Assembly: GCA_021325025.1 (NCBI GenBank) | Contig: JAJPHZ010000035.1 | Coordinates: 186,001 to 250,000, forward strand | DNA length: 64,000 nt | Direction of reading: 5' to 3' | Source: Pseudomonadota bacterium | Lineage (GTDB): Bacteria > Desulfobacterota > Binatia > Binatales > Binataceae | Program-made: the position numbers and the translations under genes | Notes under the pieces: generated by a model | The model's input: the letters and a program-made list of their open reading frames with translations, nothing else | The model's database searches: none | What the model was told of the DNA's origin: nothing | Shown here: positions 9,192-17,535 of the stretch, piece after piece | Position numbering within the stretch: the stretch's first letter is position 1 | How the letters are laid out: the number at the start of each line of letters is the position of its first letter

Positions 9192-10073
9192 TCAATGTTC
9201 GGGCGGGATCAAATTGCCCTGTTCGTCGTAGCTGTAAAAGCCGCGTCCGACCTTGCGCCCCAGGTACCCGGCATCGACGTATTTCTTGAGCAGCGGGCAG
9301 GGCCGGTACTTGTCGTCGCCCAGCACGCGATGCATCACTTCCATGATCGCCAGACAGGTATCCAGGCCGATGAGATCGGCGAGCTCCAGCGGCCCCATTG
9401 GCTGATTGGTGCCCAGCTTCATGGCGGTGTCGATATCAGTGACGCGCCCCACGCCTTCATACAACGTGTAAATCGCCTCGTTGATCATCGGCAGCAGCAC
9501 GCGGTTGACGATAAAGCCCGGAAAATCCTCGGCCACCATGGTGGTCTTGCCCAACCGTTCGGCCAGCTCGCGGGTGGTGTCGTAGGTCTGCTGCGAGGTC
9601 GCCAGGCCGCGGATAATTTCCACCAGCCGCATGGCCGGCACCGGGTTCATGAAATGCATACCGATCACGCGGTCGGCGCGGCTGGTTCGCGCGCCCATCT
9701 TGGTGATCGAAATCGAAGAGGTGTTGGAGGCAAAGATGACCTGTGGCGGGCAGACCTTATCCAGCTTCTTGAGCAGTTCGATCTTGGCGTCTTCGTTCTC
9801 GAGGATCGCTTCGATAATGAAATCGCAGTCGCCCAGCTCCTCCAACCGCGCGGTGGTCCGGATGCGGCGCAAGATTGCGTCGCGCTGCTCGGGCTTGATG
9901 CGCCCGCGCGCGATCATGCGGTCGACGTTGCGCGCGATGCCCTCAAGGCTGCGCTTGAGGACCTCCTCGCTGACGTCATGCAGCAGCACGTCGAGGCCCG
10001 CCTGGGCCGCCACCTGTGCGATTCCGGCGCCCATCTGACCGGCGCCAATCACTCCAATCCTGCGGATACTCAT
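9192..10073 (-). CDS. 3-hydroxybutyryl-CoA / 3-hydroxyacyl-CoA dehydrogenase
   Basis: Oxidises 3-hydroxyacyl-CoA to 3-ketoacyl-CoA with NAD(P), or runs in reverse, in fatty acid or PHB-type metabolism. The 293-aa protein has the Rossmann motif GAGQMG at 10-15, the catalytic His140 in GMHFMNPVP, Glu152 in VEII, and the C-terminal helical domain ending in GRKVGRGFYSYD. It is the size of single-domain HBDH (PaaH/Hbd) enzymes. The ATG at 10073 is preferred to the TTG one codon upstream. It lies 16 nt after the preceding small gene, so it is operonic. Confidence 0.94.
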   Translation of the reverse strand: MSIRRIGVIGAGQMGAGIAQVAAQAGLDVLLHDVSEEVLKRSLEGIARNVDRMIARGRIKPEQRDAILRRIRTTARLEELGDCDFIIEAILENEDAKIELLKKLDKVCPPQVIFASNTSSISITKMGARTSRADRVIGMHFMNPVPAMRLVEIIRGLATSQQTYDTTRELAERLGKTTMVAEDFPGFIVNRVLLPMINEAIYTLYEGVGRVTDIDTAMKLGTNQPMGPLELADLIGLDTCLAIMEVMHRVLGDDKYRPCPLLKKYVDAGYLGRKVGRGFYSYDEQGNLIPPEH

Positions 10074-10089
10074 CAAAGCCCCCGCCCAG

Positions 10090-10365
10090 CTAAAGGTAAG
10101 TGATGTAGTTTTTGAGCGATTTCAAAAGCGCGTCCACGTCACCGTGTTCGCCCAACTCGCGGCACAGCAACTGGTAATAGCCCTTGATTCGCGCCCGCTC
10201 CTGTTGCTCTTCGGGCACCGAGAGCAGGACCTGGAATTCCTTGAGCGCCGCCTGCACGTCGAGCTTTTTCTTGACCGTGATCTGTTCGTCGTCCACCGCG
10301 ATGAGCAGCCGGATGTGGTCGATCATCCGGTTCATCACCGCGAAGTCGCTGCGGTCCTTGCTCAT
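10090..10365 (-). CDS. Hypothetical 91-aa protein
   Basis: I do not recognise this family. The start at 10365 is chosen because GGAGAG lies 9 nt upstream; the open frame extends further but overlaps the preceding gene. The protein is mostly helical and charged, with a central KKKLDVQAALKEF segment and a final SLKNYITYL. It has no signal peptide, membrane segment or cysteine pair, so it is probably cytoplasmic. It lies 19 nt after the zinc-ribbon gene and 16 nt before the dehydrogenase gene, which makes co-transcription likely. Confidence 0.65.
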   Translation of the reverse strand: MSKDRSDFAVMNRMIDHIRLLIAVDDEQITVKKKLDVQAALKEFQVLLSVPEEQQERARIKGYYQLLCRELGEHGDVDALLKSLKNYITYL

Positions 10366-10384
10366 CGCCGGTTCTCTCCCCTCG

Positions 10385-10744
10385 TCATTGCGCGCCGGGC
10401 GGCTTCTCGCCCGCTCTCCAGGTGCCGGCTCCGGCGCCCGACGCTGCGGCCAGGCGTACCCGCCGGACATCCTCGGGCGACTGGCGGCCGGGCATTCCCA
10501 ATCCCTGCATCAGGGCATTGGCCATCTGCGAGGTCAGGCGGTCGCGAATCGTGGGCCGGCTGTCGACTTCGGTGTCCAGCACGCGATCGACCTGCTCGCG
10601 GGTCAATCCCTCGGCCCGGAACAAGTCCACCAGTTCGCCCATTCCGACCTTGCCCGCGGCACGGTCCACAATCGCCACCACCTTGGCACAGGTGGGGCAG
10701 ATTTTGCGGAAGAGCGTCCTGGTCTTGCAAAAAATACAGCGCAT
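10385..10744 (-). CDS. Small zinc-ribbon protein, hypothetical
   Basis: A 119-aa protein with two N-terminal Cys-x2-Cys knuckles (CIFC and CPTC, residues 3-6 and 16-19) that should bind one zinc ion. The remainder is helical (VGMGELVDLFRAEGLTREQ) with a Pro/Gly/Ala-rich tail and no recognised enzyme motif. It is the first gene of the minus-strand run 10744-6548. The ATG at 10744 is used; a TTG lies one codon upstream. The function is unknown; a nucleic-acid or protein-binding role is only a guess from the zinc ribbon. Confidence 0.65.
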   Translation of the reverse strand: MRCIFCKTRTLFRKICPTCAKVVAIVDRAAGKVGMGELVDLFRAEGLTREQVDRVLDTEVDSRPTIRDRLTSQMANALMQGLGMPGRQSPEDVRRVRLAAASGAGAGTWRAGEKPPGAQ

Positions 10745-11016
10745 CAAGTCCGTGATTTAATCGCCGATTCGGTTGGCGCTCAAAGATGAAAAAACCCGCG
10801 CCGGCCGCCGATTCGCGGCCCCGCGCAGGACGGATTTGGCGGATGCGTCGGCGCGCCCGCATGCCTGCTCCCGCCATCACGGCCAACTTACACCGCGCCG
10901 CCCGGACCGGCAAGCCGACCCCGGCAAAGGAATTCTCCCGGGCACCTATCCGTGGCTGTTGACGGCGGGGAGGCGCCTGGACTAAATTGAGAATCAATTT
11001 CAATAGGTCGGCGACG
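10745..11016. other. Divergent promoter region, zinc-ribbon operon / iron permease
   Basis: This 272-bp gap holds the promoters of two divergent units. The part next to the permease gene contains the Fur-like box listed separately. The remainder is GC-rich with no further motif that I can support. Confidence 0.6.
10988..11002 (+). promoter_or_regulatory. Fur-box-like operator upstream of FTR1 permease
   Basis: The sequence TGAGAATCAATTTCA matches 11 of 14 informative positions of the 7-1-7 Fur repeat (TGATAAT-N-ATTATCA). It ends 14 nt before the ATG of the FTR1 iron permease gene, a position where bound Fur would block the promoter or ribosome access. Iron-replete repression of the permease is the natural reading. 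Confidence 0.72.
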
Positions 11017-11925
11017 ATGACGCAAACGCCTGTGCCATATTTCTTCTACGCTCTCGGCATCCTGCTGCGCGAGGGGACCGAAGCGATGCTGGTGGTCGTG
11101 GCTCTGGCCGCCGGGGTCAAGCAGATGGGCCAGGGGCGGCGGGTGCGCGAGATCTACGCCGGCGCCGCACTGGCGGTCGTAGCCAGCGTGATGATGGCCT
11201 TTGGGGTGCAGGCCCTGATCTCCGACGACGCCAGCGACACCATGGAGGGCGTCTTTCAACTGGTCGCAGCCGGCACCTTGTTTTATGTCAGTTCGTGGCT
11301 GACCGCCAAGACGCAGGCCAGCCGATGGCACGATTTTCTGTTCGCCAGCCTTGAGCAATCAAAGCGCCGCGCGCTGCCCTTTGCGATGGGGATCACCGCG
11401 TTCATGGCAGTGCTGCGCGAGGGAGCGGAGACCATCGTTTTTTTCCAGGCCCTGCTCGGCGGCGCGGCGCGTGGCGCCGAGCAACACGCGATTTGGACCG
11501 GGATGGCGGCGGCGGGCGTGCTGTTGCTGATCGGATTCGTCACGCTGGAGCAGTTCCTGGTGCGCATTCCGCTGGGATCGTTCTTTCGCGCCACTTCGGT
11601 GCTGCTCTATGGGCTGGCCATAATTTTCGTCGGCCAGGGCATCGCCAGCCTCCAGGAAGCCAGTGTGGTCCACGCCAGCTTTGTTCCCTATGTGCCAACA
11701 ATCAAGGCGCTGGGCGTCTTCCCCACCGTTCAAAGCCTGGGCGCACAAGGGGTGTTGTTTGTCTTCTCGGCGGGCGCGCTGGTGTTTCCCGCCTGGCAGG
11801 AGGGATTGGCGGGGCGCAGCCGAAATCTGGCCGCCGCAGTGAACAAGGGCCAGCGCACCACGCCGGCCCCTGTAACGCAACCGCTTTCCGAACCTGAGTC
11901 TCAGGCCGCTTCTTCGGCCTCGTAA
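11017..11925 (+). CDS. FTR1-family high-affinity iron permease (EfeU-like)
   Basis: Integral membrane iron transporter of the FTR1/EfeU type. The 302-aa protein has about seven membrane segments and both iron-binding R-E-x-x-E motifs, REGTE at 18-22 and REGAE at 134-138. I start at the ATG at 11017; a TTG at 10987 would place the Fur-like box inside the gene. No EfeO or EfeB partner is adjacent, and the tail is a Pro/Ser/Thr-rich segment. Its 3' end overlaps the convergent ferredoxin gene by 25 bp. The Fur-like operator directly upstream supports iron-dependent control. Confidence 0.92.
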   Translation: MTQTPVPYFFYALGILLREGTEAMLVVVALAAGVKQMGQGRRVREIYAGAALAVVASVMMAFGVQALISDDASDTMEGVFQLVAAGTLFYVSSWLTAKTQASRWHDFLFASLEQSKRRALPFAMGITAFMAVLREGAETIVFFQALLGGAARGAEQHAIWTGMAAAGVLLLIGFVTLEQFLVRIPLGSFFRATSVLLYGLAIIFVGQGIASLQEASVVHASFVPYVPTIKALGVFPTVQSLGAQGVLFVFSAGALVFPAWQEGLAGRSRNLAAAVNKGQRTTPAPVTQPLSEPESQAASSAS

Positions 11926-12368
11926 CCCAGCGCTTCGAGAAAGACTTTCTTTTCCGCGGTCTGCATCACGTAAATCCCGTCCCAGCCGCAGACCTCCTCG
12001 CACAACATGCAGCCCACGCAGGTCTTTTCGTTGACCTGCACCTTGCCCAGGTAATTGGCGTGATTTTCCGGCGACGGCGCGATGCAGTCGAATGGGCAGA
12101 CATCCACACATACGCCGCAACCATTGCAATTGTCAGGATGGACCACCGCGATGGGGCGCTCGGCACGCTTGAGCACGTGGGTGATCTCGCCGCGGGTGTT
12201 CATGATCGCCTCGTCCGGACAGATCACGCCGCAGGCGCCGCAGTCGATGCACATCGCGGGTTCGATGAAGTAAACCTTTTTGGATTCACCCGAGATGGCG
12301 CCGGTGGGACATCGCTTTTCGCAGGCGCTGCATCCGGTACAGCTTTCGGCAATAATCGTGTAAGGCAT
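11901..12368 (-). CDS. Ferredoxin-type protein with four [4Fe-4S] motifs
   Basis: A 155-aa iron-sulfur protein with four complete Cys-x2-Cys-x2-Cys-x3-Cys-Pro/Gly motifs: CTGCSACEKRCP, CIDCGACGVICP, CNGCGVCVDVCP and CVGCMLCEEVCG. It could therefore carry four clusters, more than the usual two. It has no signal peptide and is probably a cytoplasmic electron carrier or the electron-transfer subunit of a larger complex. The upstream gene, 34 nt away on the same strand, encodes a small membrane protein that could anchor it. Its end overlaps the convergent iron permease gene. Its redox partner is not in view. Confidence 0.88.
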   Translation of the reverse strand: MPYTIIAESCTGCSACEKRCPTGAISGESKKVYFIEPAMCIDCGACGVICPDEAIMNTRGEITHVLKRAERPIAVVHPDNCNGCGVCVDVCPFDCIAPSPENHANYLGKVQVNEKTCVGCMLCEEVCGWDGIYVMQTAEKKVFLEALGYEAEEAA

Positions 12369-12402
12369 GATTAATCCAGCTTTGCCATTGGACGCCGCCG
12401 CG

Positions 12403-12588
12403 TCACTTGCGCATCTCCTCGATTATCCGCTCGCGCATTCCATGCTCGATCAACTGGTCGTTGCGCCGCGCCTGCTTGAATGACACGTAAGTGAAAAACA
12501 GCACCAGCAGCATCATCATCCCGATCGGGATGTTATCGGGCTCGGTGACGATCGTGAGAAACTGCTGCAAACCAGTGATGTGTTCCAT
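12403..12588 (-). CDS. Small single-pass membrane protein
   Basis: A 61-aa protein with one clear membrane segment (about residues 20-38, rich in Ile, Met, Leu, Val) and a charged cytoplasmic tail ending in RERIIEEMRK. GAGGG lies 7 nt before the ATG, which supports translation. It directly precedes the four-cluster ferredoxin gene on the same strand, and I infer that it tethers that protein to the membrane. I do not recognise the family. Confidence 0.65.
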   Translation of the reverse strand: MEHITGLQQFLTIVTEPDNIPIGMMMLLVLFFTYVSFKQARRNDQLIEHGMRERIIEEMRK

Positions 12589-12774
12589 AATGAGCCCTCA
12601 AATCCGGTTACCGGCCGAGCCGACAGTAAACAAATCAAGCGCGGAGTCCGCCGCCCATCAGCCCTGTTTTTCGTCTACCAGCCGCTCGCAGAGGTGTCAA
12701 CGCAAGGCCCTGGCTTGCTCACCCATGGCCCGGCAAGTATAAGGCTTTCCAACCCGTTTGCGGCCTGAGCATTC

Positions 12775-13572
12775 ATGGAGCAAAACATCGAGTCATCGCA
12801 GACCGCAGCGCCCCCGCGTGCAGAGGGCGACTCGTTGCTGCGGCTTTGCTGGGGGGCGGCGGCCACCTTGCTTGCCGTCCTCTACACCATCCCGTTGGCG
12901 ATTGCGGCCGCCCTGTCAGGGGCGATCGGACAAGCGCGCGGCGTGGCGTGGCTGGGCCGGTTATGGGCGCGGATGATAATCCGCACCGCGGGCGTCAAAG
13001 TGCAATTCGAGGGGCTGCACCACATCGACCACCTGGGCTCCTTCATCCTGGTCGCCAACCATCAGAGCATGTTCGACATCCTGGCGCTGCTAGCCTATTT
13101 TCCCCGGCCGATCCGCTTCGTGGCGAAAAAGGAACTGCTGAAGATCCCCGTGTTCGGCTTCGCGCTGAAACATGGCAACCATATCGTGGTCGACCGCGAG
13201 GCGGGCGGACAGGCGGTGCGCAAGGCGATCGACGTGGCCAAGTCCGGCCTGTGCATCGTCTTTTTCGCCGAGGGCCATCGCTTCAGCGACAACCACGTCC
13301 ACCGTTTCAATCCGGGCGCGGCGTGGCTGGCGCTGCAGACCCGGTTGCCGTGCGTGCCGATGGCGATCAGCGGCAGCCTGGCGATCATGCCGCGCGGCGC
13401 CAAGGTGGTGAGGCCGGGACGCACGATGCGCGTGATAGTCGGGGCACCCATCGACACCGAATCCCTGGCAGCATCGGAGCGCAATAAACTCACCCGCCAA
13501 CTGGAGCAGGCGGTACGCGAGTTGTTTGCGCGCAGCGCCGCTGCCGCGTCGACCGCGCATAACCGGCTCTAA
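12775..13572 (+). CDS. plsC: 1-acyl-sn-glycerol-3-phosphate acyltransferase (PlsC family)
   Basis: Transfers an acyl chain to lysophosphatidic acid in phospholipid synthesis at the inner membrane. The 265-aa protein has an N-terminal membrane segment (about 25-50), the HX4D catalytic motif at 96-101 (NHQSMFD) and the glycerophosphate-binding motif EGHR at 166-169, where EGTR is usual. A conserved V-P-M region (CVPMAISGS) follows. Length and order are typical of PlsC. The gene stands alone between divergent and convergent neighbours. Confidence 0.9.
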   Translation: MEQNIESSQTAAPPRAEGDSLLRLCWGAAATLLAVLYTIPLAIAAALSGAIGQARGVAWLGRLWARMIIRTAGVKVQFEGLHHIDHLGSFILVANHQSMFDILALLAYFPRPIRFVAKKELLKIPVFGFALKHGNHIVVDREAGGQAVRKAIDVAKSGLCIVFFAEGHRFSDNHVHRFNPGAAWLALQTRLPCVPMAISGSLAIMPRGAKVVRPGRTMRVIVGAPIDTESLAASERNKLTRQLEQAVRELFARSAAAASTAHNRL

Positions 13573-13592
13573 TCACGGGCGCTGCACTAACC

Positions 13593-13612
13593 GCCCTGAA
13601 AAATCTCAGGGC
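13593..13612. terminator. Hairpin between convergent genes
   Basis: A perfect 7-bp stem (GCCCTGA / TCAGGGC) with a six-base loop lies in the 50-bp gap between the convergent acyltransferase and aldehyde dehydrogenase genes. Its position suits a bidirectional terminator. There is no T-run, so the call is moderate. Confidence 0.5.
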
Positions 13613-13622
13613 CGCGCTCAGC

Positions 13623-15128
13623 TTACAACTTGACGAACACCGACTTCATCTGGGTGTACATCTCGATCGCGTGGTTACTGAACTCGCGGCCCTGGCCCGA
13701 TTGCTTGTAGCCGCCAAAGGGCATCGTGAAGTCCAGCACCATGTAGCAGTTGATCCAAACGGTGCCCGCCTTGAGCCTGCGCGCCACCTTGTGGGCGCGG
13801 CTGATGTCGCGGGTCCAGATGCCGGCCGCCAGGCCGTAGGTGGTATCGTTGCCCTGCAAGACCGCGTCGTTTTCGTCTTTGAAGGGAATCACCGCCGCCA
13901 CTGGGCCGAAGATTTCCTCACGCGCGATCTTCATGTCGTTGCGCACCTGGGTGAACACGGTGGGCTGTACGAAATAGCCCTTGGGCTGCGGCCCCGGACC
14001 ACCGCCGGTCAGCGCCGTGGCGCCTTCGGATTTACCCGCTTCGATATAACCCAACACCCGTTGATGCTGCACCTTGGACACCACCGGACCCATCGTGACA
14101 CCCGGCTCGAACTGGGCGCCCAGCTTGTGCGCTTTGGCGCGCTGCACCAGGCCGTCGACAAACTGGTCGTGAATCTTCTCCTGCACGAAGATGCGCGAGC
14201 CGGCGATACAGGCCTGGCCGGTGTTGCCGAAGATTCCGATCGCCGCGAAATTCAGCGCCGGCTCCATGTCGGCGTCGGCGAAGATGATGTGTGGAGACTT
14301 GCCGCCCAACTCCAGCGAGACGTGTTTGAGCGTGGCCACCGACGCCTTGAGGATTTCCTTGCCGGTAGTGGTCGAGCCGGTAAACGCGATCTTGTCGACG
14401 TCGGGATGGTTGCTGAGCGCAGCGCCGGCTACCGGTCCGAAGCCCGGCACGATATTCACCACGCCCTCGGGCACTCCCGCTTCCAGCAGCAGCTCGCCCA
14501 GCCGCAGCACCACCAGGCAGGCCTGTTCGGCCGGCTTGAGCACCACCGTGTTGCCGGTTGACAGCGCATGGGCGAGCTTGTTGGAGGCCGACATCAGCGG
14601 GCCATTCCACGGAATGATCTGACCGCACACCCCCAACGGTTCGCGCAAGGTGTAATTGAACATATCGGGCGCCGAGGGATTGGTCTCGCCGAAGATCTTG
14701 GTCGGCCATCCGGCAAAGTAAGTGAACAGCTCGACAGCCGACGTCACCAGCCCTTGGGCGCCCATGATCGGCGCGCCGTTGTCGAGCGAGGACAGTTCGG
14801 CAAGCTGCTCGCGATTTTGTTCGATCAGGTCGGCAACCTTCAGCAACAATTTGGTGCGTTGATGGGGCGTCATGCGGCTCCATGGGCCGTCCTCGAACGC
14901 CTTGCGCGCCGCCTTGACTGCCTCGTCGATATCTTCGGGACCCGCTTCGGCGACCTCCGCTAGCACCTCCTCGTTGGCGGGGTTGAGGCTTTCGAAGGTT
15001 TTGCCCGACCTGGCCGGAACCCACTTGCCGTTGATCAGCAGCTTTTTGGGGCTGCTGCGAAGGAACTCCAGGGTCCTGGGATCCTTGGCCCCCTGGGCTG
15101 CAATTTCCAATCGTGGTGCCGCTGCCAT
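13623..15128 (-). CDS. NAD(P)-dependent aldehyde dehydrogenase
   Basis: Oxidises an aldehyde to the acid in the cytoplasm. The 501-aa protein has Asn174 in the PWN motif, the general base Glu273 in ELGGKSP, and the nucleophile Cys307 in GNTGQACIAGSR, the layout of classical ALDH enzymes. The start at 15128 is chosen because GGAG lies 8 nt upstream; an in-frame extension to 15218 has no ribosome-binding site. The substrate is not predictable from the sequence. An amidohydrolase and an SDR gene follow on the same strand, upstream in coordinate order, which suggests a catabolic setting. Confidence 0.94.
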   Translation of the reverse strand: MAAAPRLEIAAQGAKDPRTLEFLRSSPKKLLINGKWVPARSGKTFESLNPANEEVLAEVAEAGPEDIDEAVKAARKAFEDGPWSRMTPHQRTKLLLKVADLIEQNREQLAELSSLDNGAPIMGAQGLVTSAVELFTYFAGWPTKIFGETNPSAPDMFNYTLREPLGVCGQIIPWNGPLMSASNKLAHALSTGNTVVLKPAEQACLVVLRLGELLLEAGVPEGVVNIVPGFGPVAGAALSNHPDVDKIAFTGSTTTGKEILKASVATLKHVSLELGGKSPHIIFADADMEPALNFAAIGIFGNTGQACIAGSRIFVQEKIHDQFVDGLVQRAKAHKLGAQFEPGVTMGPVVSKVQHQRVLGYIEAGKSEGATALTGGGPGPQPKGYFVQPTVFTQVRNDMKIAREEIFGPVAAVIPFKDENDAVLQGNDTTYGLAAGIWTRDISRAHKVARRLKAGTVWINCYMVLDFTMPFGGYKQSGQGREFSNHAIEMYTQMKSVFVKL

Positions 15129-15404
15129 GATAAAACTCCGCTGTTGCTTGCTTGCAGAATTGGTTTGACTGACCAATTCCCATAGATACGCCCCACTTCC
15201 GGGGCAGGCAACTTGCACTGGTTTGACCGCACTTTAAATATGAACGCCGTTGCTTCGGCGCCGATGCGCGCCGTCCTTGGCGAGATTAAGGCGGAGGGGT
15301 TGCGTTACCAGGATGCTTTTGGAGTCCACTGCGCAACCGCCCAAACCTCGGCGATTCGGAAGTCGGCCCGCTGGCCGAATTTGAACAGCCTTGACGGCGT
15401 CTTC

Positions 15405-16532
15405 TTACTGCAAACCGTAAAAGCGCTTGGCGCCGCCGGCCAGCACGTTGGCCAGCGTCTGCGGCGGCAGGCCCATCGCCTTGATCATGTTGGGCGCGCC
15501 GGGAAAGCCGTCCAGATGCGGATAGTCGGTCGCCCACAGGATGTTGGTCGAACCCAGGTAGTCGGCCAGCAGCGGCAGCGTCTTTTCCACCGGCTCGAAA
15601 GAGATGAAGCACTGGCGATGGAAAATCTCGCTGGGGCGCGTGGTCAGACGCGTGTCGTTCATGCCGACGTCGTCGAAATGGCGGTCCATCCGATCCAGCC
15701 ATCCCGCCATCCATCCGCCGCCCGACTCCAGAAACGCCACGCGCAGTTTGGGAAACCGATCGCACACGCCGCACATGATCATGCTGGTCGCCGCCGCCAT
15801 CATCTCGAACGTATGGGACACCGCATGGCGCACGGCACCGCCCCGCCGCGCGAAGCGCTCGATGGCGAGCGTGTCCTGGGTTGTCTCGCTGCCGCCATGG
15901 ATACCGATTGCGAAGCCGATATCCTGCGCCTCTTCCCACAGCGGGTAGTAGTCGGGATCGTGCAAGGGCCGGCCATTGTAAGGATTGGGGCGCACAAAGC
16001 CGGTGCGAAAACCCAGTTCCTTCGCCGCAAAACGCATTTCGCCGATTGCGCCTTCGACCGATTGCATCGGCAGCATCGCGGCGCCGAACAGCCGCTCCCG
16101 GTAGGGAGCGCAGTAATCCGCCAGCCATCGGTTGTACGCGCGGCACGTCGCGGTGGCGTAGTCGGGGTCCTTAATCGCGCCCAAAAACAGCGCCAGGCTC
16201 GGATAGAGGAAGGCGGCGTCGATGCCCTCCGCGTCCATGTCGGGGATGCGGGCGTGCGGGTCGAATCCGCCCTTTTTTCCCGCCAGGTAGGGAATCCTGG
16301 GCGATACGGTACCTTCGCGCGCACCGAAGGCGCCGGTGACGCCAAAGGTCACCGGCTTCTTGCCGCGCCCGATGTCGAGTCCGCGATCGCCCTCGATCCG
16401 CATCATCTCGCCGCCATTGTCCAGGATGAACAGCTTGGGGCAGATGGCGCGGTATTTGGGTTCGATGTACTTCTCCCACAGGTCGGGCGGTTCCAGGACA
16501 TGGCCGTCAGCGTCAATTACGTTGTATTCCAT
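15405..16532 (-). CDS. Amidohydrolase-2 family metal-dependent hydrolase
   Basis: A 375-aa TIM-barrel hydrolase or decarboxylase of the ACMSD-like group (PF04909). The N-terminal D-x-x-H motif (IDADGHV, residues about 6-12), a central GIHGGSE motif with a metal-ligand His, and the C-terminal WATDYPHLDG with the conserved Asp support the call. Members hydrolyse or decarboxylate ring-cleavage products and other carboxylates; the substrate here is unknown. A second, clearly related protein is encoded at 54981-56135. The gene lies 60 nt downstream of the SDR gene on the same strand. Confidence 0.88.
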   Translation of the reverse strand: MEYNVIDADGHVLEPPDLWEKYIEPKYRAICPKLFILDNGGEMMRIEGDRGLDIGRGKKPVTFGVTGAFGAREGTVSPRIPYLAGKKGGFDPHARIPDMDAEGIDAAFLYPSLALFLGAIKDPDYATATCRAYNRWLADYCAPYRERLFGAAMLPMQSVEGAIGEMRFAAKELGFRTGFVRPNPYNGRPLHDPDYYPLWEEAQDIGFAIGIHGGSETTQDTLAIERFARRGGAVRHAVSHTFEMMAAATSMIMCGVCDRFPKLRVAFLESGGGWMAGWLDRMDRHFDDVGMNDTRLTTRPSEIFHRQCFISFEPVEKTLPLLADYLGSTNILWATDYPHLDGFPGAPNMIKAMGLPPQTLANVLAGGAKRFYGLQ

Positions 16533-16592
16533 TCGCGTTCACCATCGATTCGCAAGCCAACAAGCGCGCAGGCCGCTGCAACGGCGCTCGTA

Positions 16593-17321
16593 TCAGTCGT
16601 ATGTTACCATTTCGCCGAACAGGAGCACCGACTTGTCGGGGTCGGGCGGCAGCGCGCCCCAGATGTTGCGGGCGGCGGTGTCGATATCGAACGCCTTGCC
16701 GGCCTCCAGGTCACGCTTGACAAACGGCCCCAGGGGCCACTGCTCGGGGTCGGTTTGGATCGAGCGATGCACTGCGGGCGTGTCGACGAAGCCCGGCCTG
16801 ATCGCAACCACCCACGGCCCCTTGCCGCGCTGCTTGCGTTCGCGGCGTACCACGCGCACCCAATGCTCGGCCGCGGCTTTGGCGGCGCAGTAGACCGCGT
16901 CCCCTTCCCACGGCACGCGCGCCGCCGCCGAGGTGATCATCACCAGGCCCGACTCGTAACCGGGCTTGCAGGCGCGCACAAACGCGTCGCCCAGGATGAG
17001 CGGTGCGGCCGCATTGGCGATCACCGACTGGCGGTACAACTGCGGGTCCACCTCGCCGACGAAGCCCTGCACCGCGCCCATGTAGGCGTTGTGAATGAAG
17101 ATGGCGCGGGCGCCCCTGAAATTCCGCAGTTCGTTGTGAAAATGTGCGCCGACCGCGTCCCAGGTGGCGGGTTCGGCGAGATCGAACCGCACGGTCTCAT
17201 AGTCCGGATGTTGACGCCGCGAAAGGTTGACAACTCTGGCGCCGGGATAAGGCACGTTGCGCGCGAGCCCCAGCCCCAGACCTTCGGTGGCACCACTGAT
17301 CCATACGATTGTGTCGTGCAC
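16593..17321 (-). CDS. Short-chain dehydrogenase/reductase (SDR)
   Basis: A 242-aa Rossmann-fold oxidoreductase. The cofactor motif reads SGATEGLGLGLA (residues 9-20), a TGxxxGxG variant with Ser in first place. The catalytic Ser (MITSAAARVP) and the YCAAK motif (Tyr-x3-Lys) are present. NAG is replaced by a HNAYMG stretch, common in the benzil-reductase-like SDR branch. Length is normal. It precedes the amidohydrolase gene on the same strand and is divergent from the lipoprotein gene at 17536. Confidence 0.85.
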   Translation of the reverse strand: MHDTIVWISGATEGLGLGLARNVPYPGARVVNLSRRQHPDYETVRFDLAEPATWDAVGAHFHNELRNFRGARAIFIHNAYMGAVQGFVGEVDPQLYRQSVIANAAAPLILGDAFVRACKPGYESGLVMITSAAARVPWEGDAVYCAAKAAAEHWVRVVRRERKQRGKGPWVVAIRPGFVDTPAVHRSIQTDPEQWPLGPFVKRDLEAGKAFDIDTAARNIWGALPPDPDKSVLLFGEMVTYD

Positions 17322-17535
17322 GAATTCTTCCTGCCGCTTGATTGTTCGCCTGCAGCCGGCGCGTCTGGCGCCGCGTCATGCTCAGTTGGCAAGCTATACG
17401 CACCGCCCGCGGACTCGTCAAACGGCGGCCGGCGCGTCAACCGTTGGACCGGCGCATTCGTCCAGCCAAGCGCCGGCAGAGCTGATTTTGAATCAAGCGG
17501 GCGGCGACGCAGTCTTTGTATCGAGGAATTCGGCC

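Noticed and set aside
10987-11016. TTG start for the FTR1 permease
   Set aside because: It would put the Fur-like operator inside the coding region; the ATG at 11017 gives a normal FTR1 N-terminus.
17387-17402. Second sigma-54 promoter upstream of the lipoprotein gene at 17536
   Set aside because: GG and GC spacing fit, but the TT of the -12 element is missing, and the distance and context give no further support.
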